DNA from: Stentor coeruleus
Lineage: Eukaryota; Ciliophora; Heterotrichea; Heterotrichida; Stentoridae
Direction: 5' to 3'
Length of the DNA stretch: 64,000 nt
Assembly (NCBI GenBank): GCA_001970955.1
Contig: MPUH01000067.1
Location: forward strand, 58,365 to 122,364
This document shows, piece after piece, positions 9,699 through 20,302 of the stretch. A program made the translations under genes and the position numbers. The number at the start of each line of letters is the position of its first letter. Within the stretch, counting starts at the first letter, position 1. The notes under the pieces were generated by a model that was not told the origin of the DNA, ran no database searches, and worked only from the letters and a program-made list of their open reading frames with translations.

Positions 9699-10553
9699 AT
9701 GAAAAAAAGACCAGTTACTGCTAACAATAGCAAAAAGCGTTTATGTCCTCTTAGCGACCCTTCTGTTGGTATAGTATCTGAAAATGATCATAAAGTTGGT
9801 CTCTGTCTTTGTAAATACTGTGATTGTGGTGAACATACCTGCCCTGTTCTAAGCAAAAATGACATTCATCTCAAATCAGCTTTTTGTAGTAGTTATATGC
9901 AAGACTTTCAAAAAAGCAACGGTTTTGATTCTCCTCTCAAACCCCAACAAAAACTCTTCAGACCAAACTCACATAAAATGGACTTCACTACAACTAATCA
10001 AGCTGATTTTAAACCTATACGTTTATCTCCTAAAAAACCTGAAGAAAAACCTATTGATACTAATAAAGCTCAGTTTAGAGGGTATAGCATTTATGCAAAT
10101 GACTTTCCTGATTGGGGGGAAAATAATATCAGCCATGAGAAAAGATGGTACCCACCTTTGAGGACGACTGAGTTGTCATTTAAGGGAACGTCAACTTATA
10201 AAGAGTCTTTTCGTGATGGGGTGTGTAAATCATCAGATAACTCTAAAAATGATATACAAAATATCTCTGCAAGTAAAACTAATATTTTTATCGCCCCAAA
10301 AGATAAATTTGATGATAATACAACATATAGACAGACAATGAGAGATTATTCATCATCACAGTTAAATAAAAAAATAATAGTAATGCCACAAAATATACCA
10401 CAAGTAAAAATACCTCAAACCCATTTTAGCACTACGAATAAAAACTATTTTAACAATTCAAAGTTTAGCCCAGACCCTAGGCTTTATAAATTAACATTGA
10501 TGAGCAGGTCACAGTCTGTTAAAAGAAGTAAATCTAAAGATAAAGTTAAATAA
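9699..10553 (+). CDS. SAXO/FAM154-like microtubule-stabilising protein
   Basis: 284 residues. The N-terminal cysteine cluster CLCKYCDCGEHTCP (36-49) matches the signature of the SAXO (stabiliser of axonemal microtubules, FAM154) family. The rest carries degenerate repeats with aromatic and basic residues (FRPNSHKMDF, YRQTMRDYSS, THFSTTNKNYF) resembling the Mn repeats that bind microtubules in SAXO1. The protein is basic and the end is SK-rich. Such proteins sit on or inside doublet and basal-body microtubules. Family membership rests on the Cys cluster and repeat style; the number of Mn repeats cannot be fixed by eye. Confidence 0.75.
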   Translation: MKKRPVTANNSKKRLCPLSDPSVGIVSENDHKVGLCLCKYCDCGEHTCPVLSKNDIHLKSAFCSSYMQDFQKSNGFDSPLKPQQKLFRPNSHKMDFTTTNQADFKPIRLSPKKPEEKPIDTNKAQFRGYSIYANDFPDWGENNISHEKRWYPPLRTTELSFKGTSTYKESFRDGVCKSSDNSKNDIQNISASKTNIFIAPKDKFDDNTTYRQTMRDYSSSQLNKKIIVMPQNIPQVKIPQTHFSTTNKNYFNNSKFSPDPRLYKLTLMSRSQSVKRSKSKDKVK

Positions 10554-11174
10554 GACGATTTGAAAGTTTTTTGAATTTATGAGGAATTCAGGATTTTAGT
10601 TGTTTAAATATAATTTTTATTAAAAAATTAGTTAGCTTGAAGAGTTTTTTATATGAAGGGTTTAAGTTATTATGTTGATAAATTCGATTTTAAATGCAGT
10701 AAGATATTGAGATATTCAGTGTGAATACTGTTTGATTATTAATTAGAGTTGTAGCGAGCTGGAAAATGCTTTTTTTATGTAAATAAGGTTTGCATTTCTG
10801 ATAATGATCCTGAATTTAGTAGATTTTCAAAGAAAGACAGTAAACATATTTTATAATTTTTCTGATTATTTTGTACTCTCCTTTTGAATCTTATAATTAA
10901 ATATCTTTATTTCTTCAATTGTAGTAATAGAAATACAACTAGTGAAATATCTAATTAAATAAAGCCTAAAATTTAATTATGTTGATTTTTGCAATTTTTA
11001 TACTCTTCTTTTAAATAAAATAGTTTAATAAACTAATTTTATCATTTCTCCTACCACTTAATCATCCAAAAAATCCAACCTTTTAAAAAGCCCAAAAGCC
11101 TCCAGAACCCAAAAATCTTCATCATAACTAAACTTAAAAATCACTAACTTCTGAAAAAAACATCAAAAATCTGA
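10554..11174. other. Convergent intergenic spacer
   Basis: This lies between the 3' ends of the SAXO-like and Sec1-like genes. The G/T-rich left part switches to a C/A-rich right part near 11040, as expected where two transcripts meet tail to tail. No gene, RNA or repeat is seen. Confidence 0.7.
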
Positions 11175-12995
11175 TTATCTAAAATCTAATTCAATATCTC
11201 TCGGATCAAGGTCCGGAATATCAGCTTCTTTAGACATATCCAATATTTCCTGAACAAACTCTAACGGACAAAAAGCTCTACTGCCACCAATAATCACTTG
11301 TACATCATCAAAATCCTTCAAAACCCTAAGTTCAGCATACGAAACTCCTCCAAGTACAAAAATTATAACCTTTCTTTTACTCCTAATCCCAGGGTTTTGT
11401 TTTTTTCTCAACGATTTAACTTGAGGAACAGGTTGAGCCTCACCCATATTCGGTGGTGAATTCCTAGCAAAAGTAAACCCAGATTCTATTAAAGTATTAG
11501 AAATAGCTGATTCAATAATTTCATAAATCTTAGGCATTGCATAATTAAATATTTTCGTCACTGGAGGTATTCTCCCAGCAATTTCTCCAATCTTTTTCTT
11601 CGATATTCTCTTTTGTGTTTTCCCAGGTCCCTGTAAACTTAATCCAAACAAACTAACTTTACTCAAAGCTAATCCAAGTGATGGTGGTATAACATCAGTC
11701 AAACTTTTCCTATCATTAGAACTAAGTTCCATTGAAGCAATAGTCAAAAACGCTAATCTAAATTGTTCATTTCCTTTTGTAATATCAGACAATTTATTGA
11801 TAATTTTTTCAATTATTTCACTTTCCTTATATTCCTTTTTTTCTGTATCAAACCCACATAAAAGCATTTGTTCAATTTCACTTATATCCGTGATTTTTTC
11901 ATCAGCGAAAATCTTCATACATGCTTCAATAAGAAATCTATGTGTAGCAAAATATGTTAAAGTTTCATTAAATCCAGAAAGACCACTGACAACTTTAGCC
12001 ATAGCTTTAACTTCATTTAACCCTTCACCTTTAGCAGCTTGTTCCATACCAGCATTAGCAATTCTAAAAGCTTTAAGTTCATTATTAAGTACAGATTGTG
12101 CTTCATCTATTTCTTGATATCTAAGTTTTACCCATATTTGATCATGTTCATTTATAACAGCTTCTTTTGTTGATGAAACATTTGAGTTATCAACTGAAGA
12201 ATAAACAACATGACCATCATTACCAACTTCATAAAGATCTTTAAGTAAAGCTTCATAATGGACATCATGGATTAAAGGTAAAGATAAATCATAGTTTCGA
12301 TCTAGAATTATCATGACTGGTCGAGATTCGTTAGCTTTAAGGTCTGTTACGCTTCGGAAAAGGTTTTCAACATGCTCTTCAAATGCTAAAGCAAGTTCTT
12401 GGGCTGGTAATGAGTCACTTTGATAACAAACATAAGGTAAATCGTGTAAGATACCACAGACTCCAGAAAGGTTTTGGGCTAAATGGTTTATGAGTTCTCT
12501 GCGTTCTGATGAGGATTTCGACATATAGAGGTGTCCTAAAATCCCAGGGCATTCAAGAGAAAAACAATCAGATCCAATCATCCTAAATGAACAATTTGCT
12601 TCTTTGAAGATTCTGATGTATTTGACAATTTCTGAATGAGCGATTTCTTGCATAAGCTGATCGGATATGTGTCCGGTAAAGTATATGAAAATTTGATGAT
12701 ATTTAGGTTCTGATGAGAAATCTTGGATTAAGCGCTTAATACTTTTTATTGATGGGGTTAGGAAATATAAAGCGTCAGAGTTGGGAAGGGGTTTTCGTTC
12801 TTTTTCTAAAAGCTCGATTACTGTTGCCCCACGCTCGGTTAGATCGATTATTCTTACTGCACCACTTAGTATGCCTAAAGACTTTTTATCGACTATGATT
12901 ATGAAACTTGATGATAGACTTCGAGTTTCGTCAAGGATTTCGTTTAGGATTCTGTGACGAAAGCTATGGAATAATGAGCAGCTTTCATTTTCCAT
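11175..12995 (-). CDS. Sec1/Munc18 (SM) family vesicle-fusion protein
   Basis: 606 residues, the usual length of SM proteins. Family hallmarks include the early LSSSFIIIVDKKSLGILSG segment, ALYFLTPSIKSIKRLIQDF in domain 1 (about 76-94), DRNYDLSLPLIHDVHYEALL in domain 3a (about 232-251), and the final IIFVLGGVSYAELR strand with IIGGSRAFCP. SM proteins clasp syntaxin and assembled SNARE complexes to drive membrane fusion. The domain 1 sequence looks closer to the Sec1/Munc18 plasma-membrane clade than to Sly1, Vps33 or Vps45, but subfamily assignment needs a tree. No membrane segment is present. Confidence 0.9.
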   Translation of the reverse strand: MENESCSLFHSFRHRILNEILDETRSLSSSFIIIVDKKSLGILSGAVRIIDLTERGATVIELLEKERKPLPNSDALYFLTPSIKSIKRLIQDFSSEPKYHQIFIYFTGHISDQLMQEIAHSEIVKYIRIFKEANCSFRMIGSDCFSLECPGILGHLYMSKSSSERRELINHLAQNLSGVCGILHDLPYVCYQSDSLPAQELALAFEEHVENLFRSVTDLKANESRPVMIILDRNYDLSLPLIHDVHYEALLKDLYEVGNDGHVVYSSVDNSNVSSTKEAVINEHDQIWVKLRYQEIDEAQSVLNNELKAFRIANAGMEQAAKGEGLNEVKAMAKVVSGLSGFNETLTYFATHRFLIEACMKIFADEKITDISEIEQMLLCGFDTEKKEYKESEIIEKIINKLSDITKGNEQFRLAFLTIASMELSSNDRKSLTDVIPPSLGLALSKVSLFGLSLQGPGKTQKRISKKKIGEIAGRIPPVTKIFNYAMPKIYEIIESAISNTLIESGFTFARNSPPNMGEAQPVPQVKSLRKKQNPGIRSKRKVIIFVLGGVSYAELRVLKDFDDVQVIIGGSRAFCPLEFVQEILDMSKEADIPDLDPRDIELDFR

Positions 12996-13555
12996 TTTTT
13001 ATTTGTTTTATATATTTTTAGATATGATTGCGGTTTTGATTATGAAGTAGTTTTGTTGAATGATAGTTTATTTGAGTTTTTAAAAATGTATTGGTTATGC
13101 GAATTTTTATGTTTAAAAGATAAGGGGTTTTTTTAAGGAAATTTAAGGATTCGAGGAAGAGTAAAAAGGTTATTTTTTTAAGGAAATTGAAGGATTTGAG
13201 GAAGAGTAAAAAGGTTGCACACATAGTTTAAGGTAAAGTATATTTAAAATTTATGTATTGTTTTTATATCTATAGTTTAATAAAATTATATTAGAAATTT
13301 TTAAATTTGGTTATGTTTACTCTAATTATAATTCTAGTATAAATATACTTTTTTAGTTCACTACAAAAACTTATCAAAATCCTATAAAATTCCAAAACCT
13401 ATCCAAATCATGACAAAACCTCAAACCCATCACAAAAACTTCCTAAAACCCTTCATCCAATTCCCCTTCACAATAAAAAACCCAAGCTTTTCTCAGACAA
13501 GCCTTATTATTCAAATCTAATCCTTTCAAAATATGTTAAATAATTTAAATACAAA
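12996..13555. other. Divergent intergenic spacer
   Basis: The left half is G/T-rich (5' flank of the minus-strand SM gene) and the right half C/A-rich (5' flank of the plus-strand LITAF-like gene), so it holds two back-to-back 5' flanks. It includes the 45-bp tandem repeat at 13128-13216. No gene is seen. Confidence 0.7.
13128..13216. repeat. 45-bp imperfect tandem repeat (two copies)
   Basis: Units 13128-13172 and 13173-13216 share the pattern of seven T, AAGGAAATT, AAGGATT and GAGGAAGAGTAAAAAGGTT, with a few substitutions. Located in the 5' flank of the SM gene. A minus-strand open frame through it reflects only the repeat. Confidence 0.8.
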
Positions 13556-14365
13556 ATGTCGTTAGAAATGAACATCAACTTGGCACTTATCGACGAGAAG
13601 AACCCACTGGACACTTCAAGTTCAGTGAATATGATGTCGAATTCCATCCTTGCAAGAGGTCTAGATGATATCTATAGTCCTTACGCATCAAATGAAATGT
13701 ACATTCTCGGTACTCCTCTAGACACTCAAAAATCTTCTCAATTTAGCGACCTATATGCAAGCCATGCATCGTGTGAGTACAAAGCAATAAGTTTCACAGA
13801 AGAAATGGAAAAAACTCCTAACACACATAATCAACAATGTTCAGTAGTTGAAAAAAGCGCTATAAACAATTACAAAATCATGTTAGAATCATTACCTGAA
13901 TCTATGCGTACAATAAGTGATTTGTCCTTTGATGAAAATACAAAACCTACACCAATACATAAAAAAGAAATAAGATCGTCGACGATATACACAAATTTAA
14001 GCTCAGATTCAGGTCATACTCATACTGAACCAGCTTCACCGCATGTGCTTGAGGATTCTAAAAGAGATAATATGCCAGATATTGCAAAAAGTAAAATTAA
14101 ACAAAACCTTATTACTAGGCCAACTGCAAGTATTAGAAACTCAACATTCGCATTGACTAATAGGATTTATTGTATGAAATGCAATGCTGAAACTTATACT
14201 AATGTTAGTTTTCAAATGAAGGATATGAATTTATGGGGCTCGATTGGGTTCTTTTTTACAGCTATTAAATGCTGTGGAGAACCTAGAGCCCTTAGTAGGT
14301 ATCAAGACATAGTGCACTCCTGCAAAAAATGTGGTAGTATTGTAGCGAGAATCAGCACTGTGTAA
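13556..14365 (+). CDS. LITAF-like zinc-domain protein
   Basis: 269 residues. The first ~190 are Ser/Thr-rich and probably disordered. The last ~70 hold YCMKCNAET, then a hydrophobic stretch (LWGSIGFFFTAIKCC) and HSCKKCGSIVARIS. Two CxxC knuckles separated by a membrane-inserted hydrophobic segment are the layout of the LITAF/SIMPLE domain, a monotopic zinc-binding module on late endosomes and lysosomes. The usual Trp-plus-Cys-Cys core is partly present. An endolysosomal role is inferred from the family. The start is the first ATG after a G-poor 5' flank. Confidence 0.7.
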   Translation: MSLEMNINLALIDEKNPLDTSSSVNMMSNSILARGLDDIYSPYASNEMYILGTPLDTQKSSQFSDLYASHASCEYKAISFTEEMEKTPNTHNQQCSVVEKSAINNYKIMLESLPESMRTISDLSFDENTKPTPIHKKEIRSSTIYTNLSSDSGHTHTEPASPHVLEDSKRDNMPDIAKSKIKQNLITRPTASIRNSTFALTNRIYCMKCNAETYTNVSFQMKDMNLWGSIGFFFTAIKCCGEPRALSRYQDIVHSCKKCGSIVARISTV

Positions 14366-14867
14366 GCTAATAAATATATAGAATTATATAAGCAAATTAA
14401 GTATTGATTATGCATAAAAAGTGTTAGAAATTTTGGTTTTGAAAATCTTGGGTTAATTTTTTATACTTGAGGATATAAATATATGTGTAAATGAATGACA
14501 AATGGATTGCGAGTGTATATAAACAGATTTTTATAGGCTATATGAAATATTATCTTTCAGAATAATTGTTTAGAATAATATAGAATAATTCATTTAGGAA
14601 TATAAAATATCCTATTTAAAATTTAAGATTTATATTAAAATATCATATTCCCATGATATAAATTTTTGGAAGCAAAGAAACTATTTTAGTATCTGTATAA
14701 TTTTGATAAATTTTTTATACTGAATTCGTTTTACGTAATAAATTATTCAAAAATCTAGCAAGCATAACTTTTAGTTTTATTATCACTTATAAAAAAGATA
14801 AAACTGAATAAATCAAGTAAAAACTGTATTAAAACATCTTATTTTTTTTCTGACACATTATTATAAA
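14366..14867. other. Intergenic spacer, nothing seen
   Basis: AT-rich spacer between tandem plus-strand genes, with no coding frame, repeat or RNA gene recognised. Confidence 0.65.
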
Positions 14868-17099
14868 ATGTTAGGTTCAGGTCTAGTTTCTTCAACAGTC
14901 AAAAATTATAATTCTTTTAGTTTAACTGACAAAAAAGCATTACTTTTTTCAGAATATGGAATACAAGTTGAAGGTCATGCTCAAAAACTTTCTTCAATTG
15001 CAATTACAGATGATCAAACTCATCTGATTACTGGAGATGAAAGTGGAGTAATAAAGAAATGGAATATTCAAAGTGGAAATTATGAAGGTTCATTTATTGG
15101 GCATACATACGCGATAGCAAACTTAATTGTTTTTAAGAACCATCTAATTACATCAGAAAAATCAAAATCTCAGCACATTTTTGTTTGGGATATAAACTCT
15201 ATGAAAAAAGTTGCCACATTTAGTCAGGCACCTATACCACCAAAAATAATCAAAATAGAAACAAAAACTCAGACTTTAGTATATACAACAGAATCTGGAA
15301 TGATTTTAATCGTATATAGCCTTAAGAAAAATGCTCTTTCTTACCAAAAAAAATTTAAAAGGAGAGTTCAAGCTTTAAGTTTCAGCTCTAATACTAATAC
15401 ACTTTATGTAGGCTTTGCAGGGAAAATTATTGGCTATAATCTTTTATCAGGAATTAAAATTGAGAAATCAACTCTCGATCAGCCTTTGTTTTTATTAGAA
15501 ATATCCCCTGATTCTCAAAGCATGATACAACTAAGAAATAAATTAGAGATATGGCACGAGGATTTAAAGCCAGAACCTGTTGCTCTAAGACAAATAAAAT
15601 ATAAGAAGTTTTCTTATAATTATTCATGGGGTTTACTAATATCAGATATCATAAGCATCATATCTACAAAAGATTCTAAGTATTTTATTGTAGCATGTAA
15701 AGATAAATCATTAAGAGTTATCGATTTGAAGTATCAAAAAGTTCATCATCTTTATGAATTTTTAAATTCAATTCCTCAATGTATGTGCTTGATAGAAAAT
15801 CATAAACCTTCAGATAAAGATTCGATTTCAATTGTCTTAGGTCATGATAAGTATTTTTATGTTTATGAATTCCACATAAAAGATTATTTTTCATATCATC
15901 ATGATGTTGGGATTTTTAATTCATTTGTCCTTACTGATAACGGGAAAATTTTGATTGGAAGTAAGTTGCATTATTTGGAAGTTAATAATTTAGAAAAAAA
16001 TGAAAGATTAGAAGGGTTTGAAATTAATGTTTTATACTTGTTGAGATCAAACAAAAATGTTTATTTTGTTTGTTATACAGATGGAAAATATGATATAGTA
16101 AGTGTGGATTTATCATATTTTTCCTCAAGCAATATCACTCCTGAAAGCTTTAACCACCACTTTAAGCACAACAAATGCACAGAAATACTTAAAAATGCTG
16201 AAACAAAATACTACAGTTCTCAAATTTTAATAGATCAATCAGAAAGCCAATTAGCAATTATAGGAGTTTCTTCAAGTACTGCAATAACACTTCAAGTCTT
16301 TGACCTTCTTCTTAACAAAATGATTACTGAAAAAAATGTTGAAGGGCATTGGAATTACTTCACTGTCAACATGAAAGAAAAATTATTTGTATATGCTGCA
16401 CATGAATCAAATAAATTTTATGTTCATGAGTTTGATTCTGAGAACTCTTTGTCATATGTAGAATTTAATTCTTTTATTACATGTTTTAGTGTGAACAAGA
16501 GTCAAGAAGATTTATTTATAGGGACTAATCATGGAACTGTTTTTGTTTGGTGTTTTAAATCAAAGCATTTAATTTGTTCAATACCATTAAACAATGTAAG
16601 TGTCGAAAGCATATTTTGTGGAAACAATAACATTTTAGGGATTAATTACGCAGATAAATCTGTTAGCGTAGTAGTTTTTAAACAAGTTATCAAAAAAAAT
16701 GTACTTAAAGTTCATAATGGGACAGTTAACAACATACATTTTTCTAATGATATGAAAATCGCATATAGTATTGGTAATGATAGGAGTATTAAAACTTGGA
16801 ATTTAAGAACAGGAGAATTGATTAATATCATAAGGACTAAATATCATATGACAGGTATTTGCTTTACACCAGACGATAAATTTGCTACAGTTTTTACCAA
16901 AGAATTATACTTTTTTGTTTGTGATACAGAGAAAATGAAAGAATTGTTTTATGAAAAATATGACAAAAAATTTTTCACTAGTTTCATAGTCACTGATAAT
17001 GGCAGACTTTATTTAGGTGTTAGTGAAAAGAAAATTCTTTATACTTATATATTGAAGAAGACAAAAGAACTTAAATTTTCAAAAAAAAATCATAGGTAA
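14868..17099 (+). CDS. WD40-repeat protein
   Basis: 743 residues filled with WD40-type repeats. Clear examples are near the N-terminus (HLITGDESGVIKKWNI; HIFVWDINSMK) and near the C-terminus (VHNGTVNNIHFS, then AYSIGNDRSIKTWNLRTGEL). Intermediate repeats are divergent but keep the spacing, so one or two seven-blade propellers are expected. There is no signal peptide, membrane helix or other domain. It is probably a scaffold protein of unknown partner. It resembles the N-terminal half of the WD40-channel protein at 57372 in style, including DSKYFIVACKDKSLRVIDL-type blades, but has no channel. Confidence 0.85.
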   Translation: MLGSGLVSSTVKNYNSFSLTDKKALLFSEYGIQVEGHAQKLSSIAITDDQTHLITGDESGVIKKWNIQSGNYEGSFIGHTYAIANLIVFKNHLITSEKSKSQHIFVWDINSMKKVATFSQAPIPPKIIKIETKTQTLVYTTESGMILIVYSLKKNALSYQKKFKRRVQALSFSSNTNTLYVGFAGKIIGYNLLSGIKIEKSTLDQPLFLLEISPDSQSMIQLRNKLEIWHEDLKPEPVALRQIKYKKFSYNYSWGLLISDIISIISTKDSKYFIVACKDKSLRVIDLKYQKVHHLYEFLNSIPQCMCLIENHKPSDKDSISIVLGHDKYFYVYEFHIKDYFSYHHDVGIFNSFVLTDNGKILIGSKLHYLEVNNLEKNERLEGFEINVLYLLRSNKNVYFVCYTDGKYDIVSVDLSYFSSSNITPESFNHHFKHNKCTEILKNAETKYYSSQILIDQSESQLAIIGVSSSTAITLQVFDLLLNKMITEKNVEGHWNYFTVNMKEKLFVYAAHESNKFYVHEFDSENSLSYVEFNSFITCFSVNKSQEDLFIGTNHGTVFVWCFKSKHLICSIPLNNVSVESIFCGNNNILGINYADKSVSVVVFKQVIKKNVLKVHNGTVNNIHFSNDMKIAYSIGNDRSIKTWNLRTGELINIIRTKYHMTGICFTPDDKFATVFTKELYFFVCDTEKMKELFYEKYDKKFFTSFIVTDNGRLYLGVSEKKILYTYILKKTKELKFSKKNHR

Positions 17100-17519
17100 G
17101 TATAATTTTTTAGAATTTAATGTATTATAGAATGAATGCATAATAAATTTATATATTTTTTGCTTATTGATTCATATAAAATGATATTTAGCAAAAAATC
17201 AAATTTGGTAATTTATGATTTAGAAGAAAATAAGTGATATGTTAGATGACAAGTGTGATAATAAAAGCTTAGAGTAAGGCCTTATATAACATCCAGATTT
17301 GTAAAATTCAAGATAATTATACTATCTTCTTTTTTCCAGGACTATTCTATAATATTTTTTTTCTAATTCTAGCAATCGATAGCTTTATAAATATAACTAA
17401 ACACTATCTTATAATAAACTCACACAATCTCTAAAAACAATCCTATCTAATCATCCATAATTTCCCAAATCCAAATCCCATAAAATATCTACCTTAATTT
17501 TAAAACTACGATAGTTTTA
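17100..17519. other. Convergent intergenic spacer
   Basis: The G-containing left part switches to a C-rich right part: 17401-17460 has 16 C and no G on the plus strand, the 3' flank of the minus-strand acyl-CoA synthetase. No gene seen. Confidence 0.7.
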
Positions 17520-19205
17520 TTAAGATGCATATTCCGCTCTCATCTTATTCTTCTGTACCTTCCCAGTAACAGTTGTAGGGAATCCATCCACCATCCTAAT
17601 AATTTTCGGGACCTTAAAATGGGCAATATTCCCTTTGCAAAACTCTTCCAAATCTTTAACACTAAGTTCTTGTTGTCCAGCTTTAAGTTTAATCCAAGCA
17701 GCCACTTGTTCTCCCAAAAAGCTATCAGGTATTCCAAATACATGAACTTCTTCAATACCAGGATGAGTAGCTAAATAGCTTTCAACTTCACTTGGATAAA
17801 TATTCTCACCTCCTCTAATAATCATATCTTTACTTCTTCCAACAATCCTCAAATATCCATGTTCATCCATAATCCCTTGATCTTCAGTAAGCATCCATCC
17901 ATCTGGAGTTATAGCTTTCTTATTAGCTTTTTCATCTTCCCAATATCCTTTCATAACAGAATATCCTCTAATACAAACTTCTCCAACTTCTCCACGTTCA
18001 ACAATTTTCCCATCAGCATTTATAAGTTTACATTCAACATGTGGATGGACTTCGCCAACTGTTGTTAATCTTTTTTCATGATCAGCATTTAGATGTAATT
18101 GAAAAGATATTGGAGCTGTTTCTGTCATTCCATAACAATTAGTCATTTGAGTTATACCTAAAACATCGACTATTTGTTTCATAAGTTCAGGGACACATAC
18201 AGCTCCAGCTACAATACCAGTTCTCATCGTGTTGATTTTTCTTTTCTTTTTTTCTTGTTCACGAACATAAGCAACAAACATAGTTGGTACTCCATATAAA
18301 GTAGTAACATGTTCTTTTTCTATAGTGTCCATTGTTGCTGCTGCATTAAATCCAAAATCAGTAAACACCATAGCTGAACCATGAGCTATGCAAGCTAGAT
18401 TACCAATAACCATACCGAAACAATGGTATAATGGTACTGGGATTGCTACCCTATCATGTCTATCATATTTCTGTAATTCTCCTATATAATATCCATTATT
18501 CACTATATTAAAATGCGATAATGTCGCAGCTTTAGGGTTGCCAGTAGTCCCTGACGTAAACTGAATATTTGTCGGGTCATCGAATTTTACCCCTAAAGTT
18601 CTATCATGATACTCATCTGAATTCATATCGTACAAGTCATCAAAGTTCATCATAGCCTTTTCCTTTTTTTCCCCTATAAGGATTATATGCTTTAATGTTG
18701 GGATATTTGGAAGGTTTAAAGTTGTCGACTCTTGACTTGATAAAGATGGATCTATATGCTTCATTAACTCAATGTAATTTGATTGTTTAAACCCTGGGGT
18801 CATGACTAATGCTGATACCCCAACTTTATTTAAAGCATGTGCTAATTCACGGGTTTGATATGCTGGGTTGATATTGACAAGAATCAAATCAGCTAAGGAT
18901 GCAGCCATTTGAGTAAGTAACCATTCTTTACAATTTGGAGCGTAGATCCCAACACGAGATTGCTTTGGTAGCCCTAAAGCCAAAAGTCCTTTGGCTATCT
19001 GTTCAGATCTTTGAAGAAGTTCGGTGTAAGTCCATGTCGTATGTTCATGGGCACTTATCATTGCATCGTGACGACCCCATTTGTGGGCTGCATTACGAAG
19101 GAGGTCCCCTACTGTCATTGATAAAAGGCCTTTACCACCACCTGATGAGTAGCTTAGATGTTTAATACGCATCGATCTATTTATTATATGAGTAATTATA
19201 GCCAT
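17520..19205 (-). CDS. Acyl-CoA synthetase, ACSF2-like
   Basis: 561 residues of the ANL adenylating superfamily, closest in style to medium-chain ACSF2. Core motifs: A3 TSGTTGNPK (217-225), A5 NCYGMTETAP, A8 GRSKDMIIRGGENIYPSEVE and the A10 catalytic lysine K549 in TVTGKVQK. The A7 motif reads LTEDQG instead of the usual TGD, with the Asp kept. These enzymes activate fatty acids to acyl-AMP and then acyl-CoA. The first ~20 residues (ITHIINRSMRIKHLSYSS) lack acidic residues and could be a mitochondrial presequence. It is a tandem paralogue of the gene at 20303, which lacks this leader. Start: first ATG of the frame. Confidence 0.92.
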   Translation of the reverse strand: MAIITHIINRSMRIKHLSYSSGGGKGLLSMTVGDLLRNAAHKWGRHDAMISAHEHTTWTYTELLQRSEQIAKGLLALGLPKQSRVGIYAPNCKEWLLTQMAASLADLILVNINPAYQTRELAHALNKVGVSALVMTPGFKQSNYIELMKHIDPSLSSQESTTLNLPNIPTLKHIILIGEKKEKAMMNFDDLYDMNSDEYHDRTLGVKFDDPTNIQFTSGTTGNPKAATLSHFNIVNNGYYIGELQKYDRHDRVAIPVPLYHCFGMVIGNLACIAHGSAMVFTDFGFNAAATMDTIEKEHVTTLYGVPTMFVAYVREQEKKKRKINTMRTGIVAGAVCVPELMKQIVDVLGITQMTNCYGMTETAPISFQLHLNADHEKRLTTVGEVHPHVECKLINADGKIVERGEVGEVCIRGYSVMKGYWEDEKANKKAITPDGWMLTEDQGIMDEHGYLRIVGRSKDMIIRGGENIYPSEVESYLATHPGIEEVHVFGIPDSFLGEQVAAWIKLKAGQQELSVKDLEEFCKGNIAHFKVPKIIRMVDGFPTTVTGKVQKNKMRAEYAS

Positions 19206-20302
19206 ACTTTTTTTTACGGGACAATAGGTTTGATTTATATGTTGGAAATTTGAACGACGAAATAAGTATGGATAATATTTTGTAGAGGAAGCTGATGTGT
19301 GGGGATTAAGACTTGATGAGTTTTTTAAGGAATTTGATGGATTATGGTAGGTTTTTTTGTGTTTGTTTGGCTTTTAGAAGGAAATTAAAGGGAGTTTGTC
19401 CTGGGTAATAATTAGGGTATAAGTTTTTTGGGAAATTAATTTTTGTGAGGTTTTAATAGATGATATGCTAGGATTTGTGTAGAATGCTTTGATTAGGGGT
19501 TGATTAGGGGTTAATTTGGGTTTTTTTTGAAAGTGGAGAGTTTTTATGTTTGGTTATGGAAGCTGGTTTTCGGAAGGGATTATGAAGTTAGAAAAATAGG
19601 AGATTGCGTGTATATTTAAGATAAGGGTTAGAGATTAGGGAAAGTTTTCGACCTGCTCAATTCGGTGAATGTTAAGCATTTTTTGAAGACTCTTTATGCA
19701 GACGAAATGGACAGAAATTGGTTTTCTGATATAAAATAGAAAATATACAAAGGGTTTTCAGGGTGTGTGGGTTAAAGAAAAGACTCAAATTAGGATATAA
19801 AAATTATATTATACTACTGTTTGTAAGAAAATATTATATGTTTTTGATTTTTAGAAAGTAGATATGGGAGGCTTATAATAAGCTAAAGAATGACTTTGAG
19901 ATAAATATTCCTATCATTTTGAAAGGCAAAAGTATTATGTGTGAAATTTTTTATAAGAAAGTTTATGAATACAGTGAAATAGACTAGAATTTCTATATAA
20001 GAAGATCTAAAAAAAATTGCCTTTGCAAAAGGCTAAGAATGAAAGTAAACTTTTGCTGAAGTTTTCTGAGTGAATTCTAATTAACTGTATAATATTTTGA
20101 AAGACTGGCATTTTCTCTATCTTAATAATCTCCCTACCATTATCTTATCATATTTAAAATACATCTACAGCTTTTCCATAACATAATACAATTTTCCAAA
20201 CACTAACTTTTATAAAAGCACACTTTTCGCTAATCCAAAAAATTAACTCCACCATTTCCACAAAAAAAAAGCCTAACCATTTCCAAATCAATTCAAATTA
20301 TC
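19206..20302. other. Spacer between the two acyl-CoA synthetase genes
   Basis: 1.1 kb. The part next to 19206 is G/T-rich (16 G, 1 C in 19321-19380), the 5' flank of the minus-strand gene. The right end near 20100-20300 is C/A-rich, the 3' flank of the next minus-strand gene. A balanced stretch in between (about 19632-20060) looks like a decayed coding region and is listed separately. Confidence 0.6.
19632..20060 (+). pseudogene. Possible decayed coding region, family unknown
   Basis: Two plus-strand stretches have codon-like content. 19632-19739 starts RLGKVFDLLNSVNVKHFLKT, then YADEMDRNWFSDIK, then stops. 19862-19987 starts IWEAYNKLKNDFEINIPIIL, then KGKSIMCEIFYKKVYEYSEID, then stops. They are in different frames with no start codon, and base composition is balanced unlike the surrounding skewed spacer. 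I recognise no family. It could be a gene remnant or chance. Confidence 0.35.

Noticed and set aside
13018-13224. Minus-strand 68-codon frame with 15-residue repeats
   Set aside because: It is produced by the 45-bp tandem repeat in the 5' flank of the SM gene; composition is Phe/Leu-rich low complexity.
17090-17120. GT...AG stretch after the WD40 gene as an intron
   Set aside because: The possible lengths are 14 or 18 nt, outside the 15-16 nt class, and no coding sequence continues beyond.
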